Source: Cristatella mucedo (lineage: Eukaryota > Bryozoa > Phylactolaemata > Cristatellidae). Taken from it: a stretch of 56,000 nt of DNA. The stretch is from contig WPIO01000136.1 of NCBI GenBank assembly GCA_009760855.2, forward strand, positions 144,001 to 200,000. Reading direction: 5' to 3'. This document shows positions 1 through 10,840 of the stretch, piece by piece (positions within the stretch are counted from its first letter, which is position 1; the number at the start of each line of letters is the position of its first letter). The position numbers and the translations under genes were made by a program. The notes under the pieces were generated by a model. The model saw only the letters and a list, made by a program, of their open reading frames with translations. It was not told the DNA's origin and did not search any database.

Positions 1-38
1 TCCCTTCATTCTTTGGCTCCAGTCTATCTCTCAGATAA
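1..38 (+). mobile_element. Family A (CR1/L2-like) fragment at window edge
   Basis: The first bases match the family A segment near 28661-28698, just before the C-terminal end of its open reading frame. Similarity stops near base 38, so this is a short remnant. Confidence 0.6.
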
Positions 39-39
39 G

Positions 40-460
40 GGGGTCAAAGGTGGCGTGTAACTGTCATCGCAAACGCCTGCATTAATTCTCGATATGTCTT
101 TGAGTATTCTGCCCACAGCAAGGGTAACTCACCTCAAGCATTCAATAAATCCATAGTTTGCGTATAGATTTAGGAGAATTGTTATATCCAACTTGTGCCT
201 GAATGACACTACAAGTGCAAGCCGTGGACAGCAGTCAAAATCTACAAGAATTTGGTCAATACAATATTCAAAAAAGATTTTCCCAAGTTAGGTGACGCTA
301 TATCCGAGAAGTGGCTGAGCTAAGTTAAAAGAAAGGCTCACCTTAATGTTCCGTAAGCTGCAAGTATTTTTAAAAGCTTTAAAGTAAGTTTAAAAGTCGC
401 ATATGAAAACGGTGCAAAAAGTGTACCCGGCTGGCCCGAGGTACCAAATGGCTCCGCCCC
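40..460. other. Unassigned non-coding stretch
   Basis: No convincing reading frame, RNA gene or repeat family was recognised here. Confidence 0.4.
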
Positions 461-464
461 GGGC

Positions 465-850
465 TCTATCAGTGCTTAATTCGTTATAGCTGCTGTGGCA
501 GCTTCGATCGACGTCTCGTCGACAGCTGTCGTAGCTGGCTGATCAACGCAATTCAAAGCCTGATCCGCCGAAAATGGCAGCGCGCACGTGGCACTTTTTG
601 CCGCTCTCTGCCACTCGTGGGAGCGGAGGCGTCGTCTCCATCGCTCGGACGCCGCGAGGCTGCGAATCGGTCGATTGGCCAGCAGGCTCCGAAACGGATG
701 TCGCTGCTCGAGCGACAAAACTCCCACCCTCTCGGCGTGCGCTACGGCGCGTAGCCAGAGCTGAGCGAGCTGAGGTGGATCGCCGGGTGTTGACCGAGCG
801 AGTAAACGAGCGAAGTAGCCTGGCAGCTCGAATTGAATGTCGTTTGAATG
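465..850. other. GC- and CpG-rich block, possible upstream region of copy I
   Basis: This is a compositional island, richer in G, C and CpG than its neighbours and similar in texture to the block before the copy II signal-peptide exon. It holds a 12-bp palindrome (CGACAGCTGTCG, near 523-534). Open frames on both strands here (for example 574-909) are short and show no domain, so I do not call a gene. A role as the promoter region of the damaged lectin gene downstream is inference. Confidence 0.3.
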
Positions 851-967
851 CCCCCTTCACCTATTTTTGTCTCCTGCATCGTGTTTATTTTCTGTCAGTG
901 CTAGTGTAGCAGTTTTCAATGGGAGCTTTTATGCAGCCTAAATCTCACTATCGATAACTGTCTGTGA

Positions 968-977
968 CTATAAAAAG
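968..977 (+). promoter_or_regulatory. Candidate TATA box
   Basis: A TATAAAAAG motif followed by mixed sequence looks like a core promoter. It lies about 3.8 kb before the first recognised exon of copy I (4779-4808). No first exon or signal peptide could be identified after it, so the link is only positional. Confidence 0.3.
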
Positions 978-1139
978 CCCCACAGACTCACCGTGTTTTA
1001 CATTGAAGATTTTATATGGCACTTAAAGGCTAAACGGATTTCGATGTGCAATTTGGGTTGAGGATCATTAAAACTTCCTTTCCCTTGCAAAATGAGCTTT
1101 GCTGATTAGATAACTTGAAGCTGTTGGCATTGCGAGATT

Positions 1140-1352
1140 TGCCGATACTGTTTCATGCTGCCGCTCACCACACTTGCATGCTGACCCTGTGCACCTCATT
1201 CCTAGCCATGCTGTTCTTGTTGCTTATTGAGCACTATACCACTAACCACTCGATCATTATGTCTGTATAGTACTTGTAAAGCGCATACCACTTTTTAAGT
1301 TCTTTGAAGGTGCTTTATCGATTTAATTATTATTATTACTATTATTATTGGA
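1140..1352 (+). mobile_element. Family A 3' end with ATT tail
   Basis: Matches the last 220 bases of the family A element (28930-29160): the block with repeated GCATGCTGAC-type words, a degraded copy of the AAAGCGCCTAGAAAGAGATT tail motif, then (ATT)n. A 5'-truncated insertion with a microsatellite tail is typical of CR1/L2 elements. Confidence 0.8.
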
Positions 1353-1594
1353 GTCATCAAATAATAAGCGTACAATTTCATGAGAAGGGTTCGCTGTGCT
1401 AGGTACACCATAGATGGGCATTGTAGCGATTGCACAGCGCCACACGATTCCCTTAGGAAGCCCGTCGCGACACAATTTCTTGGGGTAGATCTTTCATTAG
1501 CTCTATTCCCAGCTTTCTTGCATGTGAGACCTAAGTTAGCCTATTTAGCAGCCCGTTCCCGGCCCTCAACCCAGATGCAATGAAAAAACTTAGG

Positions 1595-1790
1595 CGGCCA
1601 GACATACTCCGTACCTCCGCAACTGTGGTGAAGGGTTGAGCCCTTGACTTTAGTCTCAGAAAAAGGGAGCACGTGACTTCGGAATCCATACTAGTTTCCG
1701 TTTCTTAAAGCCACTATGAGGCTAAAATAGGCAGATTCCGGACTCATTTCTATGGACGCCATTGCTATGCTCATCGAATGCAACAACGAT
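1595..1790 (+). repeat. Fragment of the ~3 kb array unit (upstream part)
   Basis: Shares the order of words seen in the other unit copies: a GAGCCCTTGACT-type segment, GGGAGCACGTGACTTC, then GGAATCCATA and TTAAAGCC. The same block occurs near 18240, 24540, 33560, 40340 and 48400. Only the upstream part of the unit is recognisable here. Confidence 0.55.
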
Positions 1791-2059
1791 GACAAGAACC
1801 TGGAGAGCTGCTAGATCTGAGTGCGATGCCCTCAACAAAATTAATCCTGACGTCCTATTCGAATGATTGAAAAAAACGATGGATCTTGAAGTCGAGGCAG
1901 TGGCACGATTTAAATCATCCTTGTCTCAACCCCCTAAGTACGTGTCGTGTGGAGCTCATGTCTCTTCCTCAAATTATTAGTCATCTGTCGAGTCCAGCAG
2001 GATTTCATCCTCGGTATTTTTCGTTTCTAAATGTATACTCAATCTCTGTTAAAAGTGAT

Positions 2060-2627
2060 TAAGACTAATATAATAAGGTACAACTTTTATGCTGACTTCT
2101 CGGAGCTGCATTTTTCATTTCAGCAATCGGTATCTGCTGCAGCAACTGATAGTCTGAATGCTTGCCTTGCCGACATCGATCATAAATGTCGGAGAGTTTC
2201 TTTAAACTAAATTAGGATAAAACTGAACTGCTGCTCACATGACACCCTAAGCGTATTGTAGGATTCAAAGGCTTTGCTTTTCTAACAGGTGTCGCTTTCG
2301 TGCGATCACCATCGCGTGCTCGAAATTTAGATGTCGTTTCTACGGTCTTCCTAACTTTGAAACACTTCATTCGCAAGTCTGCTTGTAGGGCTGTCAATAA
2401 CGTCCGATTATTATCCCAGATTAGGAGCTGTCTTCAACGGAGCATTGCAGCCTATTTCGCAAGCTTCTTAGTTCTATCTTGGTTAGATTATCGTTATTTT
2501 CTTTTAGTTGTGCTACCAAAAAGAACAAGTAGGTCACTGACGATGGCCTTGAATATGGCTGCCAGGCTAGTTTCCAAATAGCAGAAGTTTGAGCCTGAGT
2601 CTCCTCTGCTTAATGATCTATGATTGG
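2060..2627 (+). mobile_element. Family B (CR1/L2-like) fragment, 5' part
   Basis: Matches the reverse-transcriptase C-terminal region of the family B copy (about 44050-44580), including the stretch encoding TELLL and the conserved GAATATGGCTGCCAGGCT words. Many stops and indels make it non-coding. A SINE interrupts it and the match resumes at about 2800. Confidence 0.75.
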
Positions 2628-2795
2628 TGAGCCGCGATGGCACACTAGGTAAGGGGGTGGCTTTCATGACCTCGGTCCCGAGGTAGTGGGTTCGATTCCT
2701 GCGGTGGGCGATTCCTTATCGCCACTGCAAGCGGTGGTGATAGCCATAAAGGCTCTTCTGTCACTATACAAAAAAGAGGCTGTTTAATCAGCTAA
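2628..2795 (+). mobile_element. SINE family 1, tRNA-derived
   Basis: The head looks like a tRNA gene: an A-box-like TGGCACACTAGGTAAGG and a perfect B box GGTTCGATTCC about 50 bases later. A body of about 90 bases follows (AAGCGGTGGTGATAGCC ... GGCTCTTCTGTCAC) and is shared with copies at 3545, 29990 and the right window edge. It sits inside a family B fragment, so it inserted later. Confidence 0.8.
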
Positions 2796-3335
2796 GATTT
2801 ATGTGTTTTATGGCCGCCGGTTGATCAATGGATATATGGTAAACTTCTTCAGCTTACCCACAATATATGCCACGGCTTGGCTCCTCTCTATCTAGTTGAA
2901 CTGTTGCACCAATTTCAGCCTCCTCGTTCCCTCAGGTTCTGTGTTGAAAACAAATTAGCTTTTCCATTTCCTTATTCGAATACTGTTGGCGACAGTAGCT
3001 GTAGCTCCACATGTCCTAGACTGTGGAGCTCGCTTTTGCGATTCTGAGACAAAAAACAGCCACTCTCGTGCGCCCGGCTTTAGCATATCCTCTGAATTGG
3101 TCCCGAGCGGCAACTTCCTTGCTACTCACTGCACCTCAACTGCACTCCCCTCTGTTATACTTCTCACTTTCTAGTATTTTTCTGATATAAATTCTGTCTA
3201 CTACCAAATTGGTACCGACAGCGGCTGAGGTAATCCGTGCTCGTTGCGAATGTGTTATACAAAATTCTCCCGCTTGTTTTACCCACATTGCCTTGTTCAC
3301 TTTGTAGAGTTGCAGACGGAGATAAATCAACTAAC
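2796..3335 (+). mobile_element. Family B fragment, 3' part after SINE insertion
   Basis: Continues the family B match with the region equivalent to AELLHQF and NKLAFPF, then the 3' UTR and the terminal GCAGACGGAGATA end. Open frames within it are remnants, not genes. Confidence 0.75.
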
Positions 3336-3544
3336 ATTACCTTAGTCGTTCTGACACTAACACGGCTGTATACTGGTGTTCATTTTGGAAAATTGAAGCA
3401 AGAACCAGCAGTGATTCTTCAATAAGACGTAGTGTGAACAGTGAGTTGTCTCTTTAAAAAAATTAATTTCGTATGGTTTCCGTTAACTATCGTTCCAATG
3501 CAACAAATTGAGGCTCACGTTTATGCATACATAAATAAAAAAGG

Positions 3545-3722
3545 ATCTAGCTGATTGAACGGCCTCTTTTTTATAGCGACAGAAGAGCCTTTACGGCTCT
3601 CTCCACAGCTTGCAGTAGTGATAAAGGATCGCGAACCGCAGGATTCGAACCCACGATCATTTGGCTTAGGTGGTGAAAAGCAACCACCTTACCTAGTGAG
3701 CCATTACGGCTCACATTTTAAC
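3545..3722 (-). mobile_element. SINE family 1, minus-strand copy
   Basis: Reverse complement of the SINE at 2628-2795: the B box reads GGATTCGAACCC on the plus strand, with the A-box side toward higher coordinates. It lies about 750 bases from the plus copy, so the two form a widely spaced inverted pair. Confidence 0.8.
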
Positions 3723-4350
3723 AAGCGAACATTTACCAAGAGGCACAAAGTATAAGAGCTGTGATTCAATTTCCACAGCAGATCGTTAGACAAAATCTAG
3801 CTGTAGCAAATAGCATAAGCTATGAGTTAACTAAGATCGGGGTGCAAATTTTTAGGCAAACAGTCACATGCAACATTGAAGAGATATTCTTTTATGCAGC
3901 CTCATCATTTACTTCAACAGCATTCAGCTGGCAATATGCATTTACTTACATGTTGAAGTATGCGTTTCGCTAATTTACTCGTACGAAGTTATTATGGCAG
4001 TTGAAATTGCTCATGAATTTATTGTAGATTTAATCCAGAAATCTAGTTTTAACGTTAAGTGGGAAGGAAATACCAGTGAGCAAACGGGACACTCAGGAAC
4101 GTTACCTTCAATCGGCAGAACGCAGAAGCAAAGAATCAATTCATTTCAAAAATTATCGCTGCATTTTAATCGTCCACAATTTACTGAGCTGCAGTTTGTT
4201 ATGCCTTTGAAAACGACTGCTCTTTATTTCAAATTGCTTAAAATTTGCTTGTGGTAGATTTTTATAAAGCTAGTGATTAGCAGCTCCAAAAGCGGATTGA
4301 GCACGATTAATAAATGAGTTGCCAGGTATGCGATAACGTATTGCTCGTTA
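3723..4350. other. Unassigned stretch
   Basis: It holds short open frames (3761-3973, 3994-4257) without recognisable motifs, splice context or similarity to the gene copies elsewhere in the window. Confidence 0.4.
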
Positions 4351-4352
4351 AG

Positions 4353-4778
<426 letters not shown>

Positions 4779-4808
4779 GCCTCGGAACACCAGGGATCGT
4801 ATCCTTAA
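4779..4808 (+). CDS. Copy I: 30-nt symmetric micro-exon
   Basis: Flanked by a pyrimidine tract plus GCTGCAG acceptor and a consensus GTGAGT donor. In phase 1 it reads (G)LGTPGIVSL plus one base. A near twin with the same length, phase and donor lies at 53123-53152 (GFGRSGIVSL), and both stand just before a fucolectin-like exon. Conservation of length, phase and reading across two copies is the main evidence that it is a real exon. No stalk, PAN or signal-peptide exon was recognised upstream of it. Confidence 0.7.
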   Translation, partial: ASEHQGSYP

Positions 4809-5041
4809 GTGAGTATCAAGAAAGATTCGGCTTTATTAGTTCTTACACAAATAAATGGTTGCAATAATATTATTCAAAGACAAGCTTTCAGCTGAAAACA
4901 AAGAGCAAGCTTGGCCCGCATCGATTTTACTTGACAAATACTCCTGGCAAAGAATTCCTAGCATTCTCCTAATTAGCTGTCTGACTAGTTCAGTAAAAAT
5001 TTAAAGCCGCAATCTAAAATCTTTTGCTTGTCTCCGCATAG

Positions 5042-5236
5042 ATAAACCGGCCAGCCAGTCGACGACGTCTACGGATGAAGTCGGCTCTCAGTGCTGTGGA
5101 CCGGCATAAGCATTCGACGGCGACATCAAAACCTACACTAAAACGAACGATGATTATAACCAATGGATCGCCGTCGATCTGGGACGGCAGCACAAAGTCA
5201 CGACGGTTGAAGTGACCACCCGATGCGACGACAAAG
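5042..5236 (+). pseudogene. Copy I: fucolectin/F5-8C-like N-half exon with internal stop
   Basis: The exon has a CATAG acceptor and a GTCAGT donor, is 195 nt long and phase 1-1. It reads DKPASQSTTSTDEVGSQCCG, then PA, a TAA stop (5107-5109), then AFDG, later QWIAVDLG and KVTTVEVTTRCD. The KPASQS start, the A-DG turn and the PWxVDLG-V-V core are hallmarks of the fucolectin/tachylectin-4 (FTP) and F5/8C galactose-binding fold. The paralogue at 54047-54238 has Tyr (TAC) where this copy has TAA. The rest of the frame is clean, so the loss looks recent, or the exon is an allele-level null. Sugar binding is inferred from the family only. Confidence 0.8.
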
Positions 5237-7343
5237 GTCAGTGATTGCCGTGCCACGTAGGCACGGCAGAGTGCCTGTTAGCCATTTTCCGACCAAGGAA
5301 TCGAGCGACTCGAGCAAGGGCTATCGGCACGAGCTTAGGCAAGTAGTGGGCAGAAGTGAAGACACGTGCAGAGGTGCATTATGCTGCAGCAGCTATTCGT
5401 GTCTGGGTCTTATAGTTTCGGCCACCTGTGGGTGGAGCCGATAGGCCGCAGAGCTTGAACATTTATCTCCCAGTTGGGTGAGGTCATTTGCCTTATGCTA
5501 CAAGTAGGCCTTGTTCGATGGTTTAGTGGCGACCGTCAATTCTACTGGGCTCAGTGATTCTGTGCTTCGGTTATTCCAGGTAGTTTGATGGTTCGACAAA
5601 AAATTGCTGTTTAAACCTTAAAATGAAGCTATGAGGTTGTGCAAATGTAAAAAAATGCGACAGAACGCTTTCTAAAAGTTCGCAGCCCGGTACTGCATAA
5701 CAACAAGCAATCGTCAACCAAGGCTTTAAAGCGTCAAGACATGTTGACTGGGTCCACATAATACGTCAGCAGCTGCTCGGCCGCCACTTTTTGAGTACTC
5801 AGTTATATTGGCAATCCAAGCGTAAGCCGCTATAACGCTCGGTTGCAAAGTGGCCGTCATTTTCACTCCTCTAAACGGAATACTTTGGCTTTTGGACTTG
5901 AGCAAGACAGTGCATTCTGCAGATTATAGATCGATCTAATAGCCGATTGTCGCATAGGTTCGTTGGAACAGACATTGTGGCTGTTTATACTCACTCCGAA
6001 AAAACGGGCTTTTAGCTCAACGATAGAATGAGAACTATGCACTCAAATATCTCAAGGCTGCATCAATAATTGAGATGTGGGATAGGAAAGTCATGGTTTT
6101 AGCCGAAACAATCCTGCCAGTCTCTATTGGCTTGAAAATGGCTTGAACACCTTAAGGTGACCCCAACTCCTCCTGTCATCAAAGGTTAAAAATCAGTCAG
6201 TCGCACGGACGCTCCAAAATAAGTAAATGCTACTTGAAATTCCCGGACATGAGTAGAGCTAACTAATTTCAAAGGTAGCAACTACTAATCGTCATGACTG
6301 GTCAGAAATTCAGCCAGAGCCCCTTAGGCTGTTGCTGCACGTGGAATCCGCGAGTGATCATTCTCTGCCACTCGGAGTGCTGCGAACATCGGAAAGTTAA
6401 CCAGAAGTATGCCTTCGGGTGATGTCACTCTCACACACAGTAAAAGCCTCAGGTGAATAAAAATCCTGGGTGTCCGATTCGCTTGAAGCCACTCTCCTTG
6501 CAAAGCCCGCTGCGATTAAGAAATTGCAAAAATTAAAAATTAAGAAAAATTATTATAAGAATTAATATATTTATATAATATATAATATATTAACATTATT
6601 CATATTATAATAACATATATTTAATATAAGAAAATTGCACGGATGCACCATTCCATTCTCGTTCTCGCATCTTCTACTAAAAACAGCTACTGAAGTGGGC
6701 GGAGCCCACTGAGGCTAAACATTTGTTGCTGCATATCCCTTCGAGAAGTCACTCGCCACAATTGCGACTGTCATCGTCGGACATTTCTCTTGCTATCGTT
6801 GTGAGCTATTTCACAGCTCGATCGATACTGGGGGGGGGGTGGTAGGGAGGCAACTCTTGTCACTGCCGCTCGAATGGATTGCTGGACACTGGATTGATCC
6901 CATGCAGGATGAGCTGTCGCGACAGTACGATGCCTAAAAATCTCTGAGAAAAGTGCTCACACCAATAAAGTTGCACGAGCAAACCGAGGCTAGTGGTCGT
7001 GCCAATTTGGTGCTTGAAGCGTTGCATTCCGAGCTCTTCACGTTCCGCCACTCTAAGGAAGTCCCTCCGTCCAGTCATGCATTCTCATCAGGGAAGGGCT
7101 CGCTTCATTGCATGAACCGGCGCTTCCCCGGTAGCCAGGAGCACAAAAGCACTTGCGGCTAACCGTGCTATGAGTTCGGCCGCTTAGACTGCACGAGGCT
7201 AGACACGAGGCGCTCAAAAATCCTAGCCAAGGCTTAGCGAACCGGAAGCGCAAGCAGCTGCTACCCGTGGTTTGTCGTCACGGCCGCCTACTACAGAAGC
7301 CGTCCGTGACACCGCCACTCGTCTGACTTCTTTTCCCGTTTAG
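5237..7343 (+). other. Copy I intron between the fucolectin halves
   Basis: About 2.1 kb with no recognised exon. The family usually has a middle strand (NxEIRVG-like) between the two halves; I could not find it here, so a small exon may have been missed or lost. The region includes a very AT-rich stretch (6535-6630) and a G9 run (6831-6839). Confidence 0.4.
6535..6630. repeat. AT-rich low-complexity stretch
   Basis: Almost only A and T, with overlapping ATTAATAT and TATAATATA words. No coding potential. Confidence 0.85.
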
Positions 7344-7585
7344 GTCAACAGGTACACGACTGCGATGCGTGCGTCAGTTCGAGCCCGACTTCACTTTCCA
7401 GCTTCTTCAAGGGATCGCCGTGTGCTCACTACACTGGAGTGATGACGACGTGTGAGACTGCAACATTTACGTGCCATCTATCGATGGTTGGAAGATACGT
7501 CAGCTTACAAGACACGACAACAGCGTCCGACGGAGACAAGAAATTAAAAGTGGCAGGGATGACTGTCTATGGAGTTCCGCTCTAG
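7344..7585 (+). CDS. Copy I: fucolectin-like C-half, terminal exon
   Basis: The acceptor is a long pyrimidine tract ending in CGTTTAG. Entry is phase 1, then 79 codons to TAG at 7583-7585. The protein is Cys-rich (DCDACV, PCAHY, TTCETATFTC) and ends with MVGRYVSLQ ... KLKVAGMTVYG. The GRYVxLQ and hydrophobic-x-VYG strands are the standard C-terminus of FTP/F5-8C lectin domains. Phase matches the donor at 5236, so the two exons would join in frame. Polyadenylation signals follow at 7829 and 7925. Confidence 0.75.
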
Positions 7586-7828
7586 CTGATGCGACTTTCA
7601 GCAAGGCGACAGTGTGAGCCTACGAGGGCTCTGCTATCAAGATCTGTGAACTGCCACTGAACCTAAACATTTCACGAGATGTGTCTCTGCATTGAGGCCC
7701 GCACCTCATTAGGCGTCTCCGATTGTCAAGGCTAGTCCAAGCAAGTGACTTGCCTCTACTTCACAGTCAAAGTGGGCGAGACGCTTGATCTAGCTGTGCC
7801 ATTCAATAGTGTTCACGACAGCTATAAT

Positions 7829-7930
7829 AATAAATTGCGACCATGCTTGCATACCAATTTAAGTATTTTCCATATTCATTATCTCGGTGTTCACATATTC
7901 ACGATGGCTGTTCAGTATAACTTAAATAAA
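7829..7930 (+). terminator. Candidate poly(A) signals of copy I
   Basis: AATAAA occurs at 7829-7834 and 7925-7930, about 245 and 340 bases after the stop codon of the terminal exon. Confidence 0.4.
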
Positions 7931-7934
7931 GCGA

Positions 7935-8457
7935 AAAATTGCAGCTCTGGTGGCAGAAGTCGTGTTCGGTGGCTAATTAGTCAACTAGTGCTCTCAATGC
8001 GACTGGCATCATATCAAGGAATTTTGCACGAAGTCGGGTGCGGATACGCATGTGAGCGATTTCGCTGGGATTGAACGGCTATTATAGGCGCTTGCAAGCC
8101 CATCTATATAGAATTCAACATTGAACGAGTAAACGCAGTGGGAGCACAGCTCACTTACGCAAATGAAAGCTTGGTTTTCATTGGGGTCCACAGCTATTGC
8201 AGGGGCGAGGCCAGAAGCTAGGTATGCGGACCGCACACAAGAGAAACGACAACAATTTCCTGCCAATGGTATTGCCTCTAAAATGGTCAATGCTTTTGGG
8301 ACATCGTTTATCGACCTCTATAACTGGCTGCTTCCTCTCTTACCGGTAAGTCAATATCAATCATTTGTGCACATGTACTTCAAGGCTCTGTCACTCGTCT
8401 TTATGTACCTTCATTCACAGGAAATAGCTTAGCTGTTTCATTAGTTCTGTTAGCGTT
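7935..8457. other. Intergenic stretch
   Basis: Short overlapping open frames on both strands (8009-8290, 8163-8432), none with a motif. Confidence 0.4.
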
Positions 8458-8843
8458 ATGATGATAATTTATAATACTATTGCACTTGATAAAGCGCCCT
8501 CAGAGAACTTAATCTCTTTCTAGGCGCTTTACATTTGCTGCAAAGTGATATGCAATTGAATGGTAAGTAAAATCATGCTTGAGAAACAAACAAAATGAAT
8601 AATATGGTTAGGGGTGACATGCACATTGTCAGCATGCAAATGCGGTTAGTGGCAGCATGCACAGTGTCAGCACGCATAAGCACCCGAAGGACGAATCACA
8701 GGTACCCACTAAATGCTGTCCTAGATTGGTGTTTTTTTAAGTTCTTTTTAAATGTTGTCAGGTCAGGGGATGTTCTGACGCAGGTCGGCAGGGAGTTCCA
8801 GGCCATGGGAGCATATGGAGTAAAGGCTTTCAGTCGAACAGCG
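8458..8843 (-). mobile_element. Family A 3' end, minus strand
   Basis: Begins with the reverse complement of the tail (ATTGCACTTGATAAAGCGCC then AATCTCTTTCTAGGCGC) and runs into the last codons of the reverse transcriptase frame. It meets a plus-strand family A piece at 8844. Confidence 0.85.
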
Positions 8844-8844
8844 C

Positions 8845-9065
8845 CTCGACTCGAAGGTTCTGTCACTTCCCGTTAGGTCCATTCGTTCTTTGGAAACTGC
8901 CCAGCTTTAAGATTGTCTCCCCACCATACGAAGCATCGTACCAGCCACTTTTCGGAACCTAATCATTTGCTTATGTTTCAGACGGATCTTAAATCTCTCG
9001 GAGATCCTTCCAGGCTTTCTTTCCCACCCAAAGCCTACAACTCACTTTCAAAGGCGTCCTGACAC
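8845..9065 (+). mobile_element. Family A fragment, plus strand
   Basis: Matches the same C-terminal region of family A in the opposite orientation. It is closer to the fragment at 20980-21165 than to the main copy, sharing AGCGCCT, TCAAGGTTCT-like and CTTCCCGTTAGG words. The result is an inverted junction at 8844. Confidence 0.7.
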
Positions 9066-9538
9066 AATCTGACTTTATGACATGCAGAAGAATCTAAAAT
9101 GCATTTAGCTGTTGTAGCATTTAGTGTAGGAACTGATTTGCTCTCGCGAGCTTTAATGTGCTGAAACTGCACTACTGCCAATAACCATATTTTATCACGC
9201 GTAGTTTGCAGCATATGTAAAGAGATTGTATTCACTGGAAGAGCAGTTAATAATGTATTTGTTAATCCATTTTTGAGTCTGTGCCAGTAACTGCTAAAGC
9301 CACATAGACTAGGCGAGCGTGACTCTGGAGGTTTTTGTATTAACATTCGAAGCTTACATGCTTTCGGTTGGATGGTATCATGAAACAGGTACTAGTGCAA
9401 ATAACAGCTACAGCCTTCCCTATTTTTTCGTGGCTTATCAGTTTACGCAATGATAAGCGAATTTCCGAGAAGTTTGACTCGTACATATACCTCAAATACT
9501 TTCGCAGTTAAAACGTTGAAAACAACCAGTTTATTATC
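9066..9538. other. Unassigned stretch
   Basis: A minus-strand open frame at 9035-9346 has no motif and overlaps repeat sequence; no gene is called. Confidence 0.4.
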
Positions 9539-9672
9539 ACGCACACACACACACACACACGCACGCACGCACGCACGCACGCACGCACACACGCACACAC
9601 GCACACACGCACACGCGCGCGCGCGCGCACACACACACACACACACACATACATATATATATATACATATGC
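9539..9672. repeat. Compound (CA)n / (GCAC)n / (CG)n microsatellite
   Basis: CA runs, then GCAC tetranucleotides, then alternating CG, then CA and TA. Alternating purine-pyrimidine over about 130 bases could adopt left-handed DNA; that is inference. Confidence 0.95.
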
Positions 9673-9849
9673 ACACATATATATTTTTTTTATGTTTTCA
9701 GAAATCTACAGACATGAAATAGCATCCTTTTAGTCACCGTTACAACCGTATTATCCAATGTATGTAACGAAACAAGAGAAGATGGGCAGTACTGTTTGTT
9801 ACAAATGCCGCGTTTCTATTACAGGAATTTTTACACCTCCAAAGACAGA

Positions 9850-10060
9850 AAGCGCCCACTTATCCGTCGAATGCAGTCGCCGCTCTTCCTTTCGCTCTTC
9901 CTTCGGTCGCCGCTCCTGCTCCTCTCGCTGCCGCCGCTGCTTCACTTCCTCTCGTTCCCGTCGCTGCTCTTCCGTCTCCCTCACGTTTTCGTCGCTCTTT
10001 CCCATTCCTTTGCTGACTTTCCTCCATCAATTGCTGCTCCAGCTTTAGGTTCCACAGCAG
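9850..10060 (-). pseudogene. Possible coiled-coil exon remnant, frameshifted
   Basis: On the minus strand one frame gives KLEQQLMEESQQRNGKERR and, after a +1 shift, another gives RETEEQRREREEVKQRRQ. Together they resemble the charged Glu/Arg/Gln coiled coil of cytoskeletal or nuclear proteins. No splice sites or further exons were found. The strand is purine-rich, so this may be low-complexity DNA rather than a gene relic. Confidence 0.3.
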
Positions 10061-10309
10061 AAATATCTCATAAGATATTTCTCGGATTCTTTCTCATCAC
10101 AACCTATGTGGTCGCCATTACTCGGTAACTCAAACTAGGGCGAGTTAGCGTGCACTGCTCTTGCCAGACCTATACTCACTTAGATTCAGAACCCGGTGGA
10201 GACACCGTTTACATTCCACAGCTCCTGCCAAATGTGACAGACCTCCTCACGACCTGCTGTCGGGATGGGTAGCCCGACCGAGCAACAAGCCTGCTGGCTC
10301 CTGTACTAA

Positions 10310-10465
10310 AACCTTTATTAAAAAACGCGCCGGCGAAGCCCAGTCTTGCCGGCGTCGAGGGATCTAGCCCTCCCTTCCAGTCTTACTCCTTCGGCAGCCC
10401 GTATATTCAATGCAAGCATCGTTTTTCGCACAGCCGAGCCAAACATCAGCCAAACACCCGCCCGA
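10310..10465 (-). repeat. Interspersed repeat R1, copy 1 (inverted relative to 50310)
   Basis: The reverse complement shares GGGCTGCCGAAGGAGTA, GGGCTAGATCCC, GACTGGGCTT and GTGCGAAAAAC with 50310-50445, in the same order. It has no coding content and no obvious terminal repeats. Confidence 0.65.
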
Positions 10466-10544
10466 GAGATGACGGCTGTTTGGCTGATGGATGAAGCACA
10501 GACGCTGCCAGTGCATGGATTTGGGTAGGACTGCTGATTCATTG

Positions 10545-10840
10545 TCTGCCCCCACCAGTCGCGAGCCTACGGCTGCTTAGGCAGTCTGAGCCCTCGTCGG
10601 GCCTCAGCCCAGTGCTCGCAGGCTGCAGGAGTCACGTCCCCTCACATCATGTACAAGCTTAAACATATGGGAAAACAAACTCAGGCGACGCTGAGTCAAT
10701 CACGGCCACAATATGAGGAGGTTTGAATAGCCAGCCAGCGAACAGCTCGCTCTGATTGGCTTGATTTCACCGCACCTGAATTTTCTGAAAGAAGCACTTG
10801 ATCACACTCAAGAAATGGTCGAGCGGCTGCATCTGGTGTT
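10545..10840 (+). repeat. Interspersed repeat R2, copy 1
   Basis: Collinear with 17835-18125: CACCAGTCG, GCCTACGGCTGCTTAGGCA, GCCCAGTGCT, GACGCTGAGTCAATCAC, then AACAGCTCGCT and GGCTTGATTTCACC. The pair lies one copy upstream and one just downstream of the copy II exons, so it may mark the ends of a segmental duplication. Confidence 0.7.

Noticed and set aside
2628-2710. A functional tRNA gene
   Set aside because: A and B boxes are present, but no clean acceptor-stem pairing was seen and the same head is attached to a shared body at several sites, which marks a SINE.
9443-9722. Cys/Val- and Thr/His-rich open frames
   Set aside because: Direct translation of the CA/GCAC microsatellite on both strands.
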